Assembly: GCF_001421665.1 (NCBI RefSeq)
Contig: NZ_LMKV01000006.1
Span: forward strand, 21,469 to 85,468
From: Sphingobium sp. Leaf26
Lineage (GTDB): Bacteria > Pseudomonadota > Alphaproteobacteria > Sphingomonadales > Sphingomonadaceae
Direction: 5' to 3'
Length of the DNA stretch: 64,000 nt
Under the pieces are notes generated by a model. The model had not been told where the DNA came from. It saw nothing but the letters and a program-made list of their open reading frames with translations, and did not search any database. Each line of letters starts with the position of its first letter. Position 1 is the first letter of the stretch. A program made the translations under genes and the position numbers. Of this stretch, positions 33,129 to 41,497 are shown piece after piece.

Positions 33129-33797
33129 ATGGTTTTGCTGGGGATCGCTATCATCGTGGCGGGCTTCCTGCTGCGCTTTCACCCGCTGCTGGTGATCCTC
33201 GCTTCTGCGATCGTCACGGGTCTGGCGGCGGGGCTGGACCCGCTGGCGATCCTGGCGGCCTTCGGCAAGGCGTTCAACGATGCCCGCTATGTCAGCATCA
33301 TCTGGATCGTGTTGCCGGTGGTCGGCCTGCTGGAAGCGAACGGGTTGCAGGAGCGGGCGCGCGGCCTGATCGCGAAGATGCGCGGGGCGACCGTCGGGCG
33401 CTTCCTCACCTTCTACCTGATCCTGCGGCAGGCGCTCGCCGCCGTGGGCCTCACGTCCGTCGCAGGTCATCCCCAGACCGTCCGTCCGCTGGTCGCGCCG
33501 ATCGCCGAGGCGGCGGCCGAACGTCAAGCCGGCGATCTGGAGGAAGCAGAGCGCGATGAGATCAGGGCCTGGGCCGCTGCGACCGACAATATCGGTCTGT
33601 TCTTCGGCGAGGATATCTTCCTCGCCATCGGTTCCATCCTGCTGATCAAGGGGTTGCTGGAGCAATATGGCATCAATCTGGAGCCGTTGCAGCTATCGGT
33701 CTGGGCGATCCCGACCGCGATCGCGGCATTGCTGATCCATGGTTTCCGCCTGTGGCGCCTCGACCGCCGGTTGGCGCGGAGGCGGAGGCAGCCATGA
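33129..33797 (+). CDS. DUF969 family membrane protein
   Basis: About 222 residues. Hydrophobic helices near 2-35, 55-72, 90-110, 160-180 and 190-210, with 'RYVSIIWIVLPVVGLLEANGLQERARGLIAKMRGATVGRFLTFYLILRQALAAVGLTSVAGHPQTVRPLVAPIAEAAAERQAG', which is the DUF969 signature region. The family is always paired with DUF979 and is thought to form a permease with it; substrate unproven. The stop overlaps the DUF979 start by 4 bp. The basic C-terminus 'RLWRLDRRLARRRRQP' fits a cytoplasmic end. Confidence 0.9.
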   Translation: MVLLGIAIIVAGFLLRFHPLLVILASAIVTGLAAGLDPLAILAAFGKAFNDARYVSIIWIVLPVVGLLEANGLQERARGLIAKMRGATVGRFLTFYLILRQALAAVGLTSVAGHPQTVRPLVAPIAEAAAERQAGDLEEAERDEIRAWAAATDNIGLFFGEDIFLAIGSILLIKGLLEQYGINLEPLQLSVWAIPTAIAALLIHGFRLWRLDRRLARRRRQP

Positions 33798-34729
33798 TCA
33801 CGCTGCACTGGGTCTATGCGCTGGCCGGCGCGGTATTTGCCGCCTTTGCCCTGCTGGGCGTGCGCGACCGGGACAATCCCCGCCGCTGGACGACCGCCGC
33901 CTTCTGGGCCTTGCTGGCGACCTCCATGTGGGCGGGCGACCGGCTGGGCGACCTGGGCAATGGTGTGCTGGTGCTGGGCCTGATCGCGCTGGGGGCGCTG
34001 GGGCTTGGCCGGGGCGACGGCGTGGTGCCGCCAGAACAGCGGAAGGCGCGCGCCGACCGCTTCGGCAATCGCCTGTTCGCCGTCGCGCTCATCATTCCTG
34101 TAACCGCGCTGGGCGGCACTTTCCTGTTCAAGGCTGCGCCGGACTGGTTCGACGCCAAACAAGCGACGCTGATCGCGCTGGCGCTGGGTGTGCTTATCGC
34201 GATGACGGCGGGCTGTATCTGGCTGCGCGCCGGAGCGCTGGTGCCGTTGCAGCAGGGGCGACGGCTGATGGATTGCATCGGCTGGGCCGCGATCCTGCCG
34301 CAGATGCTGGCCAGCCTGGGCGCGGTCTTCGCGCTCGCCGGTGTGGGCGACGTGGTGGGCGGCATCGTGCAACAGGCGATCCCGCAGGGCAGCCTGCTGG
34401 GCGCCGTGATCGCCTATGCTCTCGGCATGGCGCTGTTCACCATGATCATGGGCAATGCCTTTGCCGCCTTCCCGGTGATGACGGCGGCGATCGGGGTGCC
34501 CTTGCTCATCCGCACCTATCATGGCGATCCGGCGGTGGTGTGCGCCATCGGCATGCTGGCGGGTTTCTGCGGGACGCTGATGACCCCCATGGCCGCCAAT
34601 TTCAACCTCGTCCCCGCCGCCCTGCTCGAACTCAAGGACAAGCATGGCGTGATCAAGCGGCAGGTCGGCACGGCGCTGCCGCTGCTGATCGTCAACATCG
34701 CTCTTATCTACTGGCTGGCATTTCGATGA
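33794..34729 (+). CDS. DUF979 family membrane protein
   Basis: About 311 residues from ATG 33794, overlapping the DUF969 stop. About eight or nine hydrophobic segments; family motifs include 'LGGTFLFKAAPDWFDAKQATLIALALGVLIAM', 'IGWAAILPQMLASLGAVFALAGVGDVVGGIVQQAIP', 'GNAFAAFPVMTAAIGVPLLI' and 'GMLAGFCGTLMTPMAANFNLVPAALLELKDKHGVIKRQ'. Second half of the predicted DUF969/DUF979 transporter in the inner membrane. Its stop (34727-34729) overlaps the start of the DUF2891 gene. Confidence 0.9.
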   Translation: MITLHWVYALAGAVFAAFALLGVRDRDNPRRWTTAAFWALLATSMWAGDRLGDLGNGVLVLGLIALGALGLGRGDGVVPPEQRKARADRFGNRLFAVALIIPVTALGGTFLFKAAPDWFDAKQATLIALALGVLIAMTAGCIWLRAGALVPLQQGRRLMDCIGWAAILPQMLASLGAVFALAGVGDVVGGIVQQAIPQGSLLGAVIAYALGMALFTMIMGNAFAAFPVMTAAIGVPLLIRTYHGDPAVVCAIGMLAGFCGTLMTPMAANFNLVPAALLELKDKHGVIKRQVGTALPLLIVNIALIYWLAFR

Positions 34730-35712
34730 CGCTTCTGACCCACGACATCGGCGAAAACTTCGCCGATCTGACCCTGTCCCATCTGGGGCGGCAATATCCC
34801 TACAAGATGGATCTGGTCATGGGCGGGCCGGAGGATGCCCGGCCGCCGCAGGACCATCACCCGATCTTCCACGGCAGTTTCGACTGGCATAGCTGCGTTC
34901 ATGGCTGGTGGCAGGTCATGCGCTTGAAGCGCCTCTTCCCGACGCTGCCGCAGGCCGATGCGATCCGCGCACGCGGCGATGCGATGCTGGTGCCGGACAA
35001 GGTGGCGGGTGAACTGGCCTATCTGCACCGGCCGCTGAGCGCCGGGTTCGAGCGGCCCTATGGCTGGGCCTGGGCGCTGGCGCTGCATCACGAACTGGCG
35101 CTGCATGACGCGCCCTGGGCGGATGCCTTCGCGCCGCTCGCCAATGCCTTCGCGGCGCGCTTCCATGGCTTCCTGCCGAAGATGACCTACCCGCTGCGGG
35201 TCGGCACCCATTTCAACATCGCCTTCGCGCTTGTCCTGACGCTGGATTGGGCGGAGACGCGCGATCCGGCGCTGGTGGCGCTGATCCGCGACAAGGCGAC
35301 CGGCTGGTTCGGGCAGGATCGTGCCTGTCAGGCGTGGGAGCCGGGTGGCGACGAATTTCTCTCGCCAGCCTTGTGCGAGGCGCTGTTGATGAGCCGGCTG
35401 CTGGATCGCGGAGACTTTACCGACTGGTTCCACGCCTTCCTGCCGCATCTTGAGCGCGGCGAACCGGCGACGCTGTTCACGCCCGCCACGGTGTCCGACC
35501 GCAGCGATGGCAAGATCGCGCATCTCGACGGCCTGAACCTCAGCCGGGCCTGGTGCTGGCGCGGGATCGCTGCTGCGCTGGGGCCGGGCGCTGTCGCCGA
35601 TCTGGCGGAGCAGGCCGCGCGCGTCCATCTCGACGCCAGCCTGCCCCATGTCGCGGGCGACTATATGGGCGAACACTGGCTCGCCACCTTCGCCCTGCTG
35701 GCGCTGGAATAG
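34726..35712 (+). CDS. DUF2891 family protein
   Basis: About 328 residues from ATG 34726, overlapping the DUF979 stop by 4 bp. Signature 'QDHHPIFHGSFDWHSCVHGWWQVMRLKRLFP' near residue 45 with several His, 'YGWAWALALHHELALHDAPWADAFAPL', 'YPLRVGTHFNIAFALVLTLDWAE', 'EPGGDEFLSPALCEALLMSRLLDR' and 'LDGLNLSRAWCWRGIAAALGPGA' suggest an (alpha/alpha)-barrel-like enzyme. The family is known to accompany DUF969-DUF979 but has no proven activity. No signal peptide, so cytoplasmic; it may process what the transporter brings in. Confidence 0.9.
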   Translation: MTLLTHDIGENFADLTLSHLGRQYPYKMDLVMGGPEDARPPQDHHPIFHGSFDWHSCVHGWWQVMRLKRLFPTLPQADAIRARGDAMLVPDKVAGELAYLHRPLSAGFERPYGWAWALALHHELALHDAPWADAFAPLANAFAARFHGFLPKMTYPLRVGTHFNIAFALVLTLDWAETRDPALVALIRDKATGWFGQDRACQAWEPGGDEFLSPALCEALLMSRLLDRGDFTDWFHAFLPHLERGEPATLFTPATVSDRSDGKIAHLDGLNLSRAWCWRGIAAALGPGAVADLAEQAARVHLDASLPHVAGDYMGEHWLATFALLALE

Positions 35713-35715
35713 GCT

Positions 35716-36429
35716 TCAGTGGCTGACCATGTGCACGAACATATAGCCTTCGTTGCGGATGGTGCGGATGACCGGGCCTTTGAGGCCGCAGGCCGACAAT
35801 TTCCGCCGCAACCGGCATAGCTGCACGTCGATCGACCGGTCATAATGGTCGCTGGCCGCGCCATAGACGCGGTCGAGCAACCGGCTGCGATCCAGCACTT
35901 GGCGCGGATGTTCGATGAAGACGCGCAGCAACTGGAACTCGCCGTCCGACAGGGCGATGGGCATGCCGACCGGGTTAAACAACTGGCCGGTGGTCATGTC
36001 CACGCGCCACCCTTCGAACGAGGCGAAGCTGCGGGCGACAGGGGCCTGCGCCTGCCGGGTCGATCCCGCCCGGCCGCGCAGGGCGGCCCGGATGCGGGCC
36101 AGCAGTTCGCGCGGGTTGGCGGGCTTGCTCAGGCAATCTTCCGCCCCCATTTCCAGCGCCGCGATCCGATCCGCATCGCTACAGGCGGCGCTGTGGACGA
36201 TGACCGGCAGCCGGCGCTCGATCGCCAGTTCGCGCAACAGCGCCGCGCCCTGGTCCGGTGCGACGGCAGGATCGAACACGACCAGCGCATAGGTCTCCAG
36301 CTCCAGCCGCTCGCGCATCTGGAGAGCGGAGGCGGCGCCGGTGACATCCAGGCCATAGGGCGCGAAACTGTCGGCCAACTGGCCGATATGGGTGGCGTCA
36401 TCGTCAACGATGAGCAGGCGACTGAGCAT
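35716..36429 (-). CDS. OmpR-family response regulator without adjacent kinase
   Basis: About 237 residues from ATG 36429; an ATG at 36438 adds three residues, and neither has a clear ribosome site. Receiver: 'SRLLIVDDDATHIGQLADSF', candidate phospho-Asp in 'YALVVFDPAVAPDQGAALLREL', Ser in 'PVIVHSAACSD', Lys in 'AEDCLSKPANP'. The winged-helix C-terminal part has 'IALSDGEFQLLRVFIEHPRQVLDRSRLLDRVYGAASDHYDRSIDVQLCRLRRKLS', ending 'IRTIRNEGYMFVHMVSH'. The start lies inside the end of the sulfotransferase gene, so it is translated last in the glycan operon and may control surface polysaccharide. No kinase is nearby. Confidence 0.88.
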   Translation of the reverse strand: MLSRLLIVDDDATHIGQLADSFAPYGLDVTGAASALQMRERLELETYALVVFDPAVAPDQGAALLRELAIERRLPVIVHSAACSDADRIAALEMGAEDCLSKPANPRELLARIRAALRGRAGSTRQAQAPVARSFASFEGWRVDMTTGQLFNPVGMPIALSDGEFQLLRVFIEHPRQVLDRSRLLDRVYGAASDHYDRSIDVQLCRLRRKLSACGLKGPVIRTIRNEGYMFVHMVSH

Positions 36430-37393
36430 GACCGTCATATGGCAAAGGACGCTGCCGCCAGCGCAAAACCGTCCCTTCCGCGTCCTCATTGCGCGCCTGC
36501 CACTGCAATCGCGCCGCCAGCAGCCGTTCGCCGGGAGCGAAATGGCTGCGCAGCCGGGCGGCCAGCGCATCGTCGAGCAGATCGCGCATGCCCAGCGGAC
36601 GGCCGAACCGGCCCGATCCGTTGGCCCGGCGCAGCATACGGCGGCTAAGGCCATACCAGCCGGGAATATGCACCAGCCAGCTTTTGTCGGCGACGGCGCG
36701 GCGCGTGAACAGGTTCATCGCCCGCGCCAACCAAAGCAGCGGCAGGCTGAGCGAGGGATTGCGCGTGCCCCAGTCGATATGGGCGAGGTCGATATCCAGC
36801 CCGAAACGCGCGGCGTAGGCGGCGGCGAACCCGCGCGGATCGGCGCGGAAATCCTCATAACGAAACACATGGACCCGCTCCGGCCCGAACAGCCCGTCAT
36901 AATGGGTGATCAGCCGGACATAGTCGAAATGATCGAGGTTGAAGCCCGGCGCCTCGTCCCGTTCCGGGGCCAGCGGGCTGAGTCGGTCGCGACCGAACAG
37001 GTAGCGGCGCAGGCCGAACGTCCCCCCGCCCTTCACATATTGCAGCCAGGCGGAGACGATCGCGGACAGTGGATCGCGCACGAAGATGACGATCTGCGCT
37101 TGAGGCAGGGTGCGCAGGATGCGATCGGCGACATCCTTGGACAGGTTGCCGGCGAGGCCGCCATTATGCAGGCCGCCGGTCAGATTTTCCTCGCACAGGA
37201 TCGCCTGTTCGGGTGCCTCGCCCAGATGCGTCCGCGCCTCGGCCGGATCGAAATGCAGCGCGCCGCGCGCCAGAAAGGCGGCCCGGACCGTTGCGCGGGG
37301 GATATAGTGGCGGTTGCGCACGGCCGGGTAGAAGCGGTCCTGAAACCAGGTCGTGCCGGTCTTGTGATAGCCGATATGGACGATCGGACCCAT
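36404..37393 (-). CDS. Sulfotransferase-family protein
   Basis: About 329 residues from ATG 37393, whose A is shared with the stop of the upstream glycosyltransferase gene. The N-terminal PAPS-binding loop 'GPIVHIGYHKTGTTWFQDRFYP' and the 3'-phosphate motif 'QIVIFVRDPLSAIVSAWLQYVKGG' are typical of carbohydrate sulfotransferases. Other family features are 'HVFRYEDFRADPRGFAAAYAARFGL' and 'RNPSLSLPLLWLARAMN'. It probably transfers sulfate from PAPS to a glycan or lipid-linked sugar made by the adjacent glycosyltransferase. No signal peptide; cytoplasmic. Confidence 0.85.
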   Translation of the reverse strand: MGPIVHIGYHKTGTTWFQDRFYPAVRNRHYIPRATVRAAFLARGALHFDPAEARTHLGEAPEQAILCEENLTGGLHNGGLAGNLSKDVADRILRTLPQAQIVIFVRDPLSAIVSAWLQYVKGGGTFGLRRYLFGRDRLSPLAPERDEAPGFNLDHFDYVRLITHYDGLFGPERVHVFRYEDFRADPRGFAAAYAARFGLDIDLAHIDWGTRNPSLSLPLLWLARAMNLFTRRAVADKSWLVHIPGWYGLSRRMLRRANGSGRFGRPLGMRDLLDDALAARLRSHFAPGERLLAARLQWQARNEDAEGTVLRWRQRPLPYDGHAQSPAHR

Positions 37394-38571
37394 CAGGCGG
37401 CCTCCGCCAGCAGCGCGGTCGGGTCGGGCAGGGTGGCGGCTGTTCCGCCCAGGCACAGGCGACAATGCCGGTCCCAGGACAGGTTGTCGCTGGCCCAGAC
37501 GCGCGCCCGTTCGCCGATGCGGCGGCACAGGGCCGGGTCGGACACGAGCAGGTCGATGGCCGCGCGGATCGCATCGACCGACTGGCCGTCGACGACGAAG
37601 CCGGTCACGCCATCCTGCACGAATTCCGCCGGCCCTCCGTCGCGACCGACGATGCAGACCAGCCCCTGCGCCATGGCGTCGGCGATGGACAGGCCGAAGC
37701 CTTCGACCTCCGCGCCGTCCTCAAGCGCGATCTGGGGGTGGAGGAAGATGTCGGCCCCGGCATAGGCGGCGGCCAGTTCCCCGGCCGGAACATAGCCGGC
37801 CATGGTCACGCTGTTGTCGAGGCCGCAATGGCGGATCGTCTCGCGCACCCGCACAGAGTCCACGCCCCGGCCGATGATGACATGGCGCAGATGCGCGCCC
37901 GCCTGCATGCAGCCGGCGACGGCGCGCACGGCCGCAGCGACATTCTTGCGCGCGACCAGCCGGCAGACGGTCAGCAACTGGGCCGGGCCATCGCCTTGTG
38001 CGAAGCGGGTCGGGTGGCGTTCGAATGGCATGACCACTCCGTTCCAGGCGGTGACGGTGCTGGCGGCCAGATGCGGTAGGCGCACGAGCAGCAGGCTGCG
38101 GGTAACGTCACTGACCGCGACGATGCGCCGCGCCCGCTTCAGCGTCAGGCGCAGCAGCATCAGCGCCGGCCCACGCGGGCGGCCCACTTCACGGCCATGA
38201 ATGGTGACGACCAGTGGCCGGGGAAAGAGCAGGGCGGGCAGCGCCGCGCGCCAGGTGCAGGCGTGGATCAGCGCGGGGCGGTTGCCTTTGCCCCAGGCGG
38301 TCAGCATCGCGCGGAACAGCCGCCAGTAGACCGCCATCATCGACGCCGCGCCGACGTCGATCAGGTCGATGCCATCCAGTTGCTCCCGGCGTGGCCCGGC
38401 CGAGCTTTTGGCGAAGATGGTGACGCGGCGGCCCTGCGCGGCATAGGCCCGCGCCACTTCGCGGGCATAGGTCTGCACGCCGCCTTCATCGGGGGCAAAG
38501 ACGCGGGCAACGAGCCAGATGGAAGAGGGCCAGATGGAAGAGGGCGAGATGGAGGATGTCGTGTCAGGCAT
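37393..38571 (-). CDS. GT4-family glycosyltransferase
   Basis: About 392 residues from ATG 38571. N-terminal acceptor domain 'VARVFAPDEGGVQTYAREVARAYAAQGRRVTIFAKSS', middle 'LIHACTWRAALPALLFPRPLVVTIHGREVG', 'RARRIVAVSDVTRSLLL', nucleotide-sugar domain 'LLTVCRLVARKNVAAAVRAV' and 'GADIFLHPQIALEDGAEVEGFGLSIADAMAQGLVCIVGRDGG' (the EX7E motif). A retaining GT-B enzyme, cytoplasmic or membrane-associated, building a surface glycan. The N-terminus has a tandem near-repeat (SSISP/SSIWP/SSIWL) encoded by 15-base repeats at about 38515-38560. Overlaps the upstream gene by 8 bp and abuts the sulfotransferase gene. Confidence 0.9.
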   Translation of the reverse strand: MPDTTSSISPSSIWPSSIWLVARVFAPDEGGVQTYAREVARAYAAQGRRVTIFAKSSAGPRREQLDGIDLIDVGAASMMAVYWRLFRAMLTAWGKGNRPALIHACTWRAALPALLFPRPLVVTIHGREVGRPRGPALMLLRLTLKRARRIVAVSDVTRSLLLVRLPHLAASTVTAWNGVVMPFERHPTRFAQGDGPAQLLTVCRLVARKNVAAAVRAVAGCMQAGAHLRHVIIGRGVDSVRVRETIRHCGLDNSVTMAGYVPAGELAAAYAGADIFLHPQIALEDGAEVEGFGLSIADAMAQGLVCIVGRDGGPAEFVQDGVTGFVVDGQSVDAIRAAIDLLVSDPALCRRIGERARVWASDNLSWDRHCRLCLGGTAATLPDPTALLAEAA

Positions 38572-39796
38572 GGGCGGCCAATTCCAGTCGGGAGAGGCCG
38601 TCCAAGGCCGGGCGTGCGGCCGTCTGGCTGCGTTGGAGAAAGTGGGACAGGGCACGGGCGGCACGGGCGCCCGCACCATGATCCAGATTGCCGAAGGTGC
38701 GGGCGACGCCTTGCCGCTGGGTATCGACATAGGCGGCATGGTCGGCGATCGCCGCCGCTGCGGCATCGGCTATGCCCTGTGCCGTTTCCAGCACCGGCCC
38801 ATAATGCCAGTGGCCATAGCTGCGATCCTCCTGCCAGTCGGCACGATGACCGTTCAGGAACAGACAGGGCCGGGGGCGGGCGAGATATTCGTATATCTGG
38901 CTCGACACGTCGCCCAGATAGAGCGACGCCATATGGACATAGCGCATGTCCACGCTGGCCCGGCTGCCCAGGTCAACATGGATATGCGGCAGGCAGGCGA
39001 GATCGGCCAGCCGCCGTTCCATCGCCGCGCGCTTGCGACGATTGTCGAACAGCCGGACATGCGGCGCGACGATCAGGTTGAACCGGTCGTCCTGCGCGAA
39101 CTGGCGGATCACCTCTTCCCCCATGGTCGGCCAGGAGGAGAGTTTGGGCGAAAAATGCGGATTGTAGAGGATGACCGGGCGATCCTGCGCGAAGAGCCGG
39201 TGTCGGTCGTCCTGCGGCCGGGTCAGGTCGAACTTGTTGTAGCCGCTGATCGCATAATGGCCTTCGCGGATCAGCCCTGCATCCAGCATCCGCCGGCGCT
39301 GCTTCTCGCCTGCCAGCAGCACGAAGTCGAACTGGGCTATGCGCCGGTCGTAACCGACCGCCCGGTCGCCCGCGCCATGGCAGCTATGAATGAAGCGGGT
39401 TTGCGACAGGCCGAGCCGCTTGAGCAGCAAGGATGTGCGTTCCGGCACGACGATCGCGTCATACTCGGCGAGTTGGCGCCGGGCGGCGATCAGGCTGGCG
39501 ATCTTGGGCGGGATGGTGGCGCCGGTCAGGCCCGCCAGCGCATCGAGCCAGCGCCCGCCGCAGCGCAGGAAGCGGATCGGCCCAGCGCCCTGCGCCGTGG
39601 CGATATCGCGCGCCAGTACCAGATGATCGTCGGTCGCGGCCATGACGTCCACGGCAAAACCGGGATCGCGCGACAGGGCGATGGCGATCGGCAGAGCGTG
39701 GAAAAGCTGATGGATCTGGGCGTTGAAGAAGAAGCACAGCCGCTGCGGCTGGGCTAGCGTCGCGGCGTTGCTCCGGTCGAACCAGTCGCGTCCCAT
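38564..39796 (-). CDS. CDP-glycerol glycerophosphotransferase-like / polysaccharide biosynthesis protein
   Basis: About 410 residues from ATG 39796 (GGAG 5 bases upstream), preferred to ATG 39808. Features: 'RLCFFFNAQIHQLFHALPIAIALSRDPGFAVDVMAATDDH', 'IVVPERTSLLLKRLGLSQTRFIHSCHGAGDRAVGYDRRIAQFDFVLLAGEKQRRRMLDAG', 'YAISGYNKFDL', 'RPVILYNPHFSPKLSSW', 'NLIVAPHVRLF' and 'SLYLGDVSSQIYEYLARPRPCLFLNGHR'. The HG..D, GY.K and LGD.SS..E motifs fit the CDP-glycerol glycerophosphotransferase/TagB-like GT-B fold. In Gram-negatives such proteins act in capsule or LPS modification. First gene of the minus-strand glycan cluster. The exact activity is inferred. Confidence 0.75.
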   Translation of the reverse strand: MGRDWFDRSNAATLAQPQRLCFFFNAQIHQLFHALPIAIALSRDPGFAVDVMAATDDHLVLARDIATAQGAGPIRFLRCGGRWLDALAGLTGATIPPKIASLIAARRQLAEYDAIVVPERTSLLLKRLGLSQTRFIHSCHGAGDRAVGYDRRIAQFDFVLLAGEKQRRRMLDAGLIREGHYAISGYNKFDLTRPQDDRHRLFAQDRPVILYNPHFSPKLSSWPTMGEEVIRQFAQDDRFNLIVAPHVRLFDNRRKRAAMERRLADLACLPHIHVDLGSRASVDMRYVHMASLYLGDVSSQIYEYLARPRPCLFLNGHRADWQEDRSYGHWHYGPVLETAQGIADAAAAAIADHAAYVDTQRQGVARTFGNLDHGAGARAARALSHFLQRSQTAARPALDGLSRLELAAHA

Positions 39797-39910
39797 GATA
39801 ATCTCCATTCGAGCAGACCCGAAAGGAGCAATGCCGCATGATTATCGCGAGGGAATTTCAGAGTGCGTCAGCGCGAAAAGCGCCTGCAACAAAGCGGTCA
39901 CGAACCGCTA

Positions 39911-39939
39911 CGGCGGGGTGGGGTCGAGCCACCCCGCCG
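39911..39939 (-). terminator. GC-rich hairpin downstream of dapD
   Basis: CGGCGGGGTGG (39911-39921) and CCACCCCGCCG (39929-39939) form an 11-bp stem with a 7-base loop, 9 bases beyond the dapD stop. There is no T tract, so termination may need other factors. Confidence 0.6.
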
Positions 39940-39947
39940 AGAGGAGA

Positions 39948-40787
39948 TCAGTCGCGCAGCAGTTCGTTGATGCCGGTCTTGGAGCGCGTCTGCGCGTCGA
40001 CGCGCTTGACGATCACGGCGCAATAGAGGCTGGGGCCGGGCGTGCCGTCGGGCAGGGGCTTGCCGGGCAGCGAGCCGGGAACGACGACCGAATAGGGCGG
40101 CACTTCGCCGATGAACACTTCACCGGTGGCGCGGTCGACGATCTTGGTCGACATGCCGATGAACACGCCCATCGACAGGACAGACCCCTTGCCGATGCGC
40201 ACGCCTTCGACGACTTCGGAGCGCGCGCCGATGAAGCAGTCATCCTCGATGATGACGGGATCGGCCTGCAACGGCTCCAGCACGCCGCCGATGCCCACGC
40301 CGCCCGACAAATGGACATTCTTGCCGATCTGGGCGCAACTGCCGACCGTCACCCAGGTGTCGACCATCGTGCCTTCATCCACGAACGCGCCGATGTTGAC
40401 GAAGCTGGGCATCAGGATGACGTTCCTGGCGATATGCGCGCCGGCGCGGGCGAAGCTGCCCGGCACGGCGCGGAAACCGGCGGCGCGGAACGCCGCCTCG
40501 TCCCAGCCGGCGAACTTGCTCGGCACCTTGTCCCACCAATGGCCGGCGCCTGGACCATTGTCTATCATGGCATTGTCGTTCAGGCGGAAGGACAGCAGCA
40601 CCGCCTTCTTCGCCCACTGGTTGACCTGCCAGCCTTCCGCAGTCGGCTCAGCCACGCGCAGTTCGCCCTTGTCGAGCAAGGCCAGCGCCTGGTTGACGGC
40701 GGAACGCACGTCGCCCTGCGTCTGGAGGTTGACGTTGGCGCGATCTTCCCACGCGGCGTCGATGATGGTGATCAGCTCTTGGCTCAT
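39948..40787 (-). CDS. dapD: 2,3,4,5-tetrahydropyridine-2,6-dicarboxylate N-succinyltransferase
   Basis: About 279 residues, the standard length. N-terminal helical domain '[44 protein letters not shown]', substrate motif '[11 protein letters not shown]', and a left-handed beta helix of hexapeptide repeats from about 110: '[93 protein letters not shown]'. Catalyses the succinyl-CoA step of the lysine/diaminopimelate pathway. Its start overlaps the stop of the upstream HAD phosphatase gene by 4 bp, giving a two-gene operon. Confidence 0.97.
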   Translation of the reverse strand: MSQELITIIDAAWEDRANVNLQTQGDVRSAVNQALALLDKGELRVAEPTAEGWQVNQWAKKAVLLSFRLNDNAMIDNGPGAGHWWDKVPSKFAGWDEAAFRAAGFRAVPGSFARAGAHIARNVILMPSFVNIGAFVDEGTMVDTWVTVGSCAQIGKNVHLSGGVGIGGVLEPLQADPVIIEDDCFIGARSEVVEGVRIGKGSVLSMGVFIGMSTKIVDRATGEVFIGEVPPYSVVVPGSLPGKPLPDGTPGPSLYCAVIVKRVDAQTRSKTGINELLRD

Positions 40788-41455
40788 GCTTTTGTCCCCA
40801 GAATGTCGGCCAGAAATGGCGTCAGATGGTCGGTTTCATAATCTATGAAATCGGGATGATGGTCGTGATTGCCCGCTTCCGACCCATTATTGATCCAGAT
40901 GGTGGTCATGCCGATCGCCTTGGCCGGGCGGAGGTTGCGGGCCATATCCTCGAAAAAGGCGGCGCGGGTCGGATCGACGCCATGCACCCGGCACAATTCC
41001 GCATAGCCCGACGGATCGGGCTTGGGCACATATTGGCAGGCGTGGATATCGTGGATCAGCTCGAACGCGCCGCTCAGGCCCAGTCGGTCCAGTACGCGGC
41101 TCGCATAGGCGGCATCGCCATTGGTGAAGATCAGCCGACGGCCCGGCAGCGCCGCGATGGCGGCGTTCAGTGCCGCGTCCATCTCAAGCCGGTCCATCGA
41201 TATGTCATGGACATAATCGAGGAAGGCGCGCGGCTCGATGCCATGATGGTGCATCAATCCCGACAGCGTCGTGCCATGCTCCATGAAATAGCGTTTCTGC
41301 GTCTGCCGCGCGATCACCGGGTCACATCCCAGCAAGCCCTGGATGAACTCGCCCATCTTCACGTCGATCAGCGCGAACAGGTCCGCCTTCGCCGGATAGA
41401 GCGTATTGTCCAGATCGAAGATCCAGGTGTCGACATGGTCGAGGTCCGCGCGCAT
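40784..41455 (-). CDS. HAD-family pyrimidine 5'-nucleotidase-like phosphatase
   Basis: About 223 residues. HAD motif I '[22 protein letters not shown]' (DLDNT, both catalytic Asp), cap region '[30 protein letters not shown]', motif II '[21 protein letters not shown]', motif III Lys in '[15 protein letters not shown]' and motif IV '[24 protein letters not shown]'. Matches the Sdt1/Phm8-like pyrimidine 5'-nucleotidase subfamily. Probably dephosphorylates nucleotide monophosphates. Precedes and overlaps dapD; the pairing is common in alphaproteobacteria. A strong stem-loop sits just before its start codon. Confidence 0.92.
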   Translation of the reverse strand: MRADLDHVDTWIFDLDNTLYPAKADLFALIDVKMGEFIQGLLGCDPVIARQTQKRYFMEHGTTLSGLMHHHGIEPRAFLDYVHDISMDRLEMDAALNAAIAALPGRRLIFTNGDAAYASRVLDRLGLSGAFELIHDIHACQYVPKPDPSGYAELCRVHGVDPTRAAFFEDMARNLRPAKAIGMTTIWINNGSEAGNHDHHPDFIDYETDHLTPFLADILGTKA

Positions 41456-41461
41456 GGCCGC

Positions 41462-41488
41462 GCCCTAATCCCGGCTTGGGATTAGGGC
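41462..41488. other. Perfect 11-bp stem-loop just upstream of HAD/dapD operon start
   Basis: GCCCTAATCCC (41462-41472) and GGGATTAGGGC (41478-41488) with a 5-base loop. It ends 6 bases before the ATG at 41455 and starts 9 bases after the LOG gene stop. No T tract follows on the minus strand. It could end the upstream transcript or block the ribosome site of the HAD gene. Confidence 0.7.
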
Positions 41489-41497
41489 AAGGGCGGA

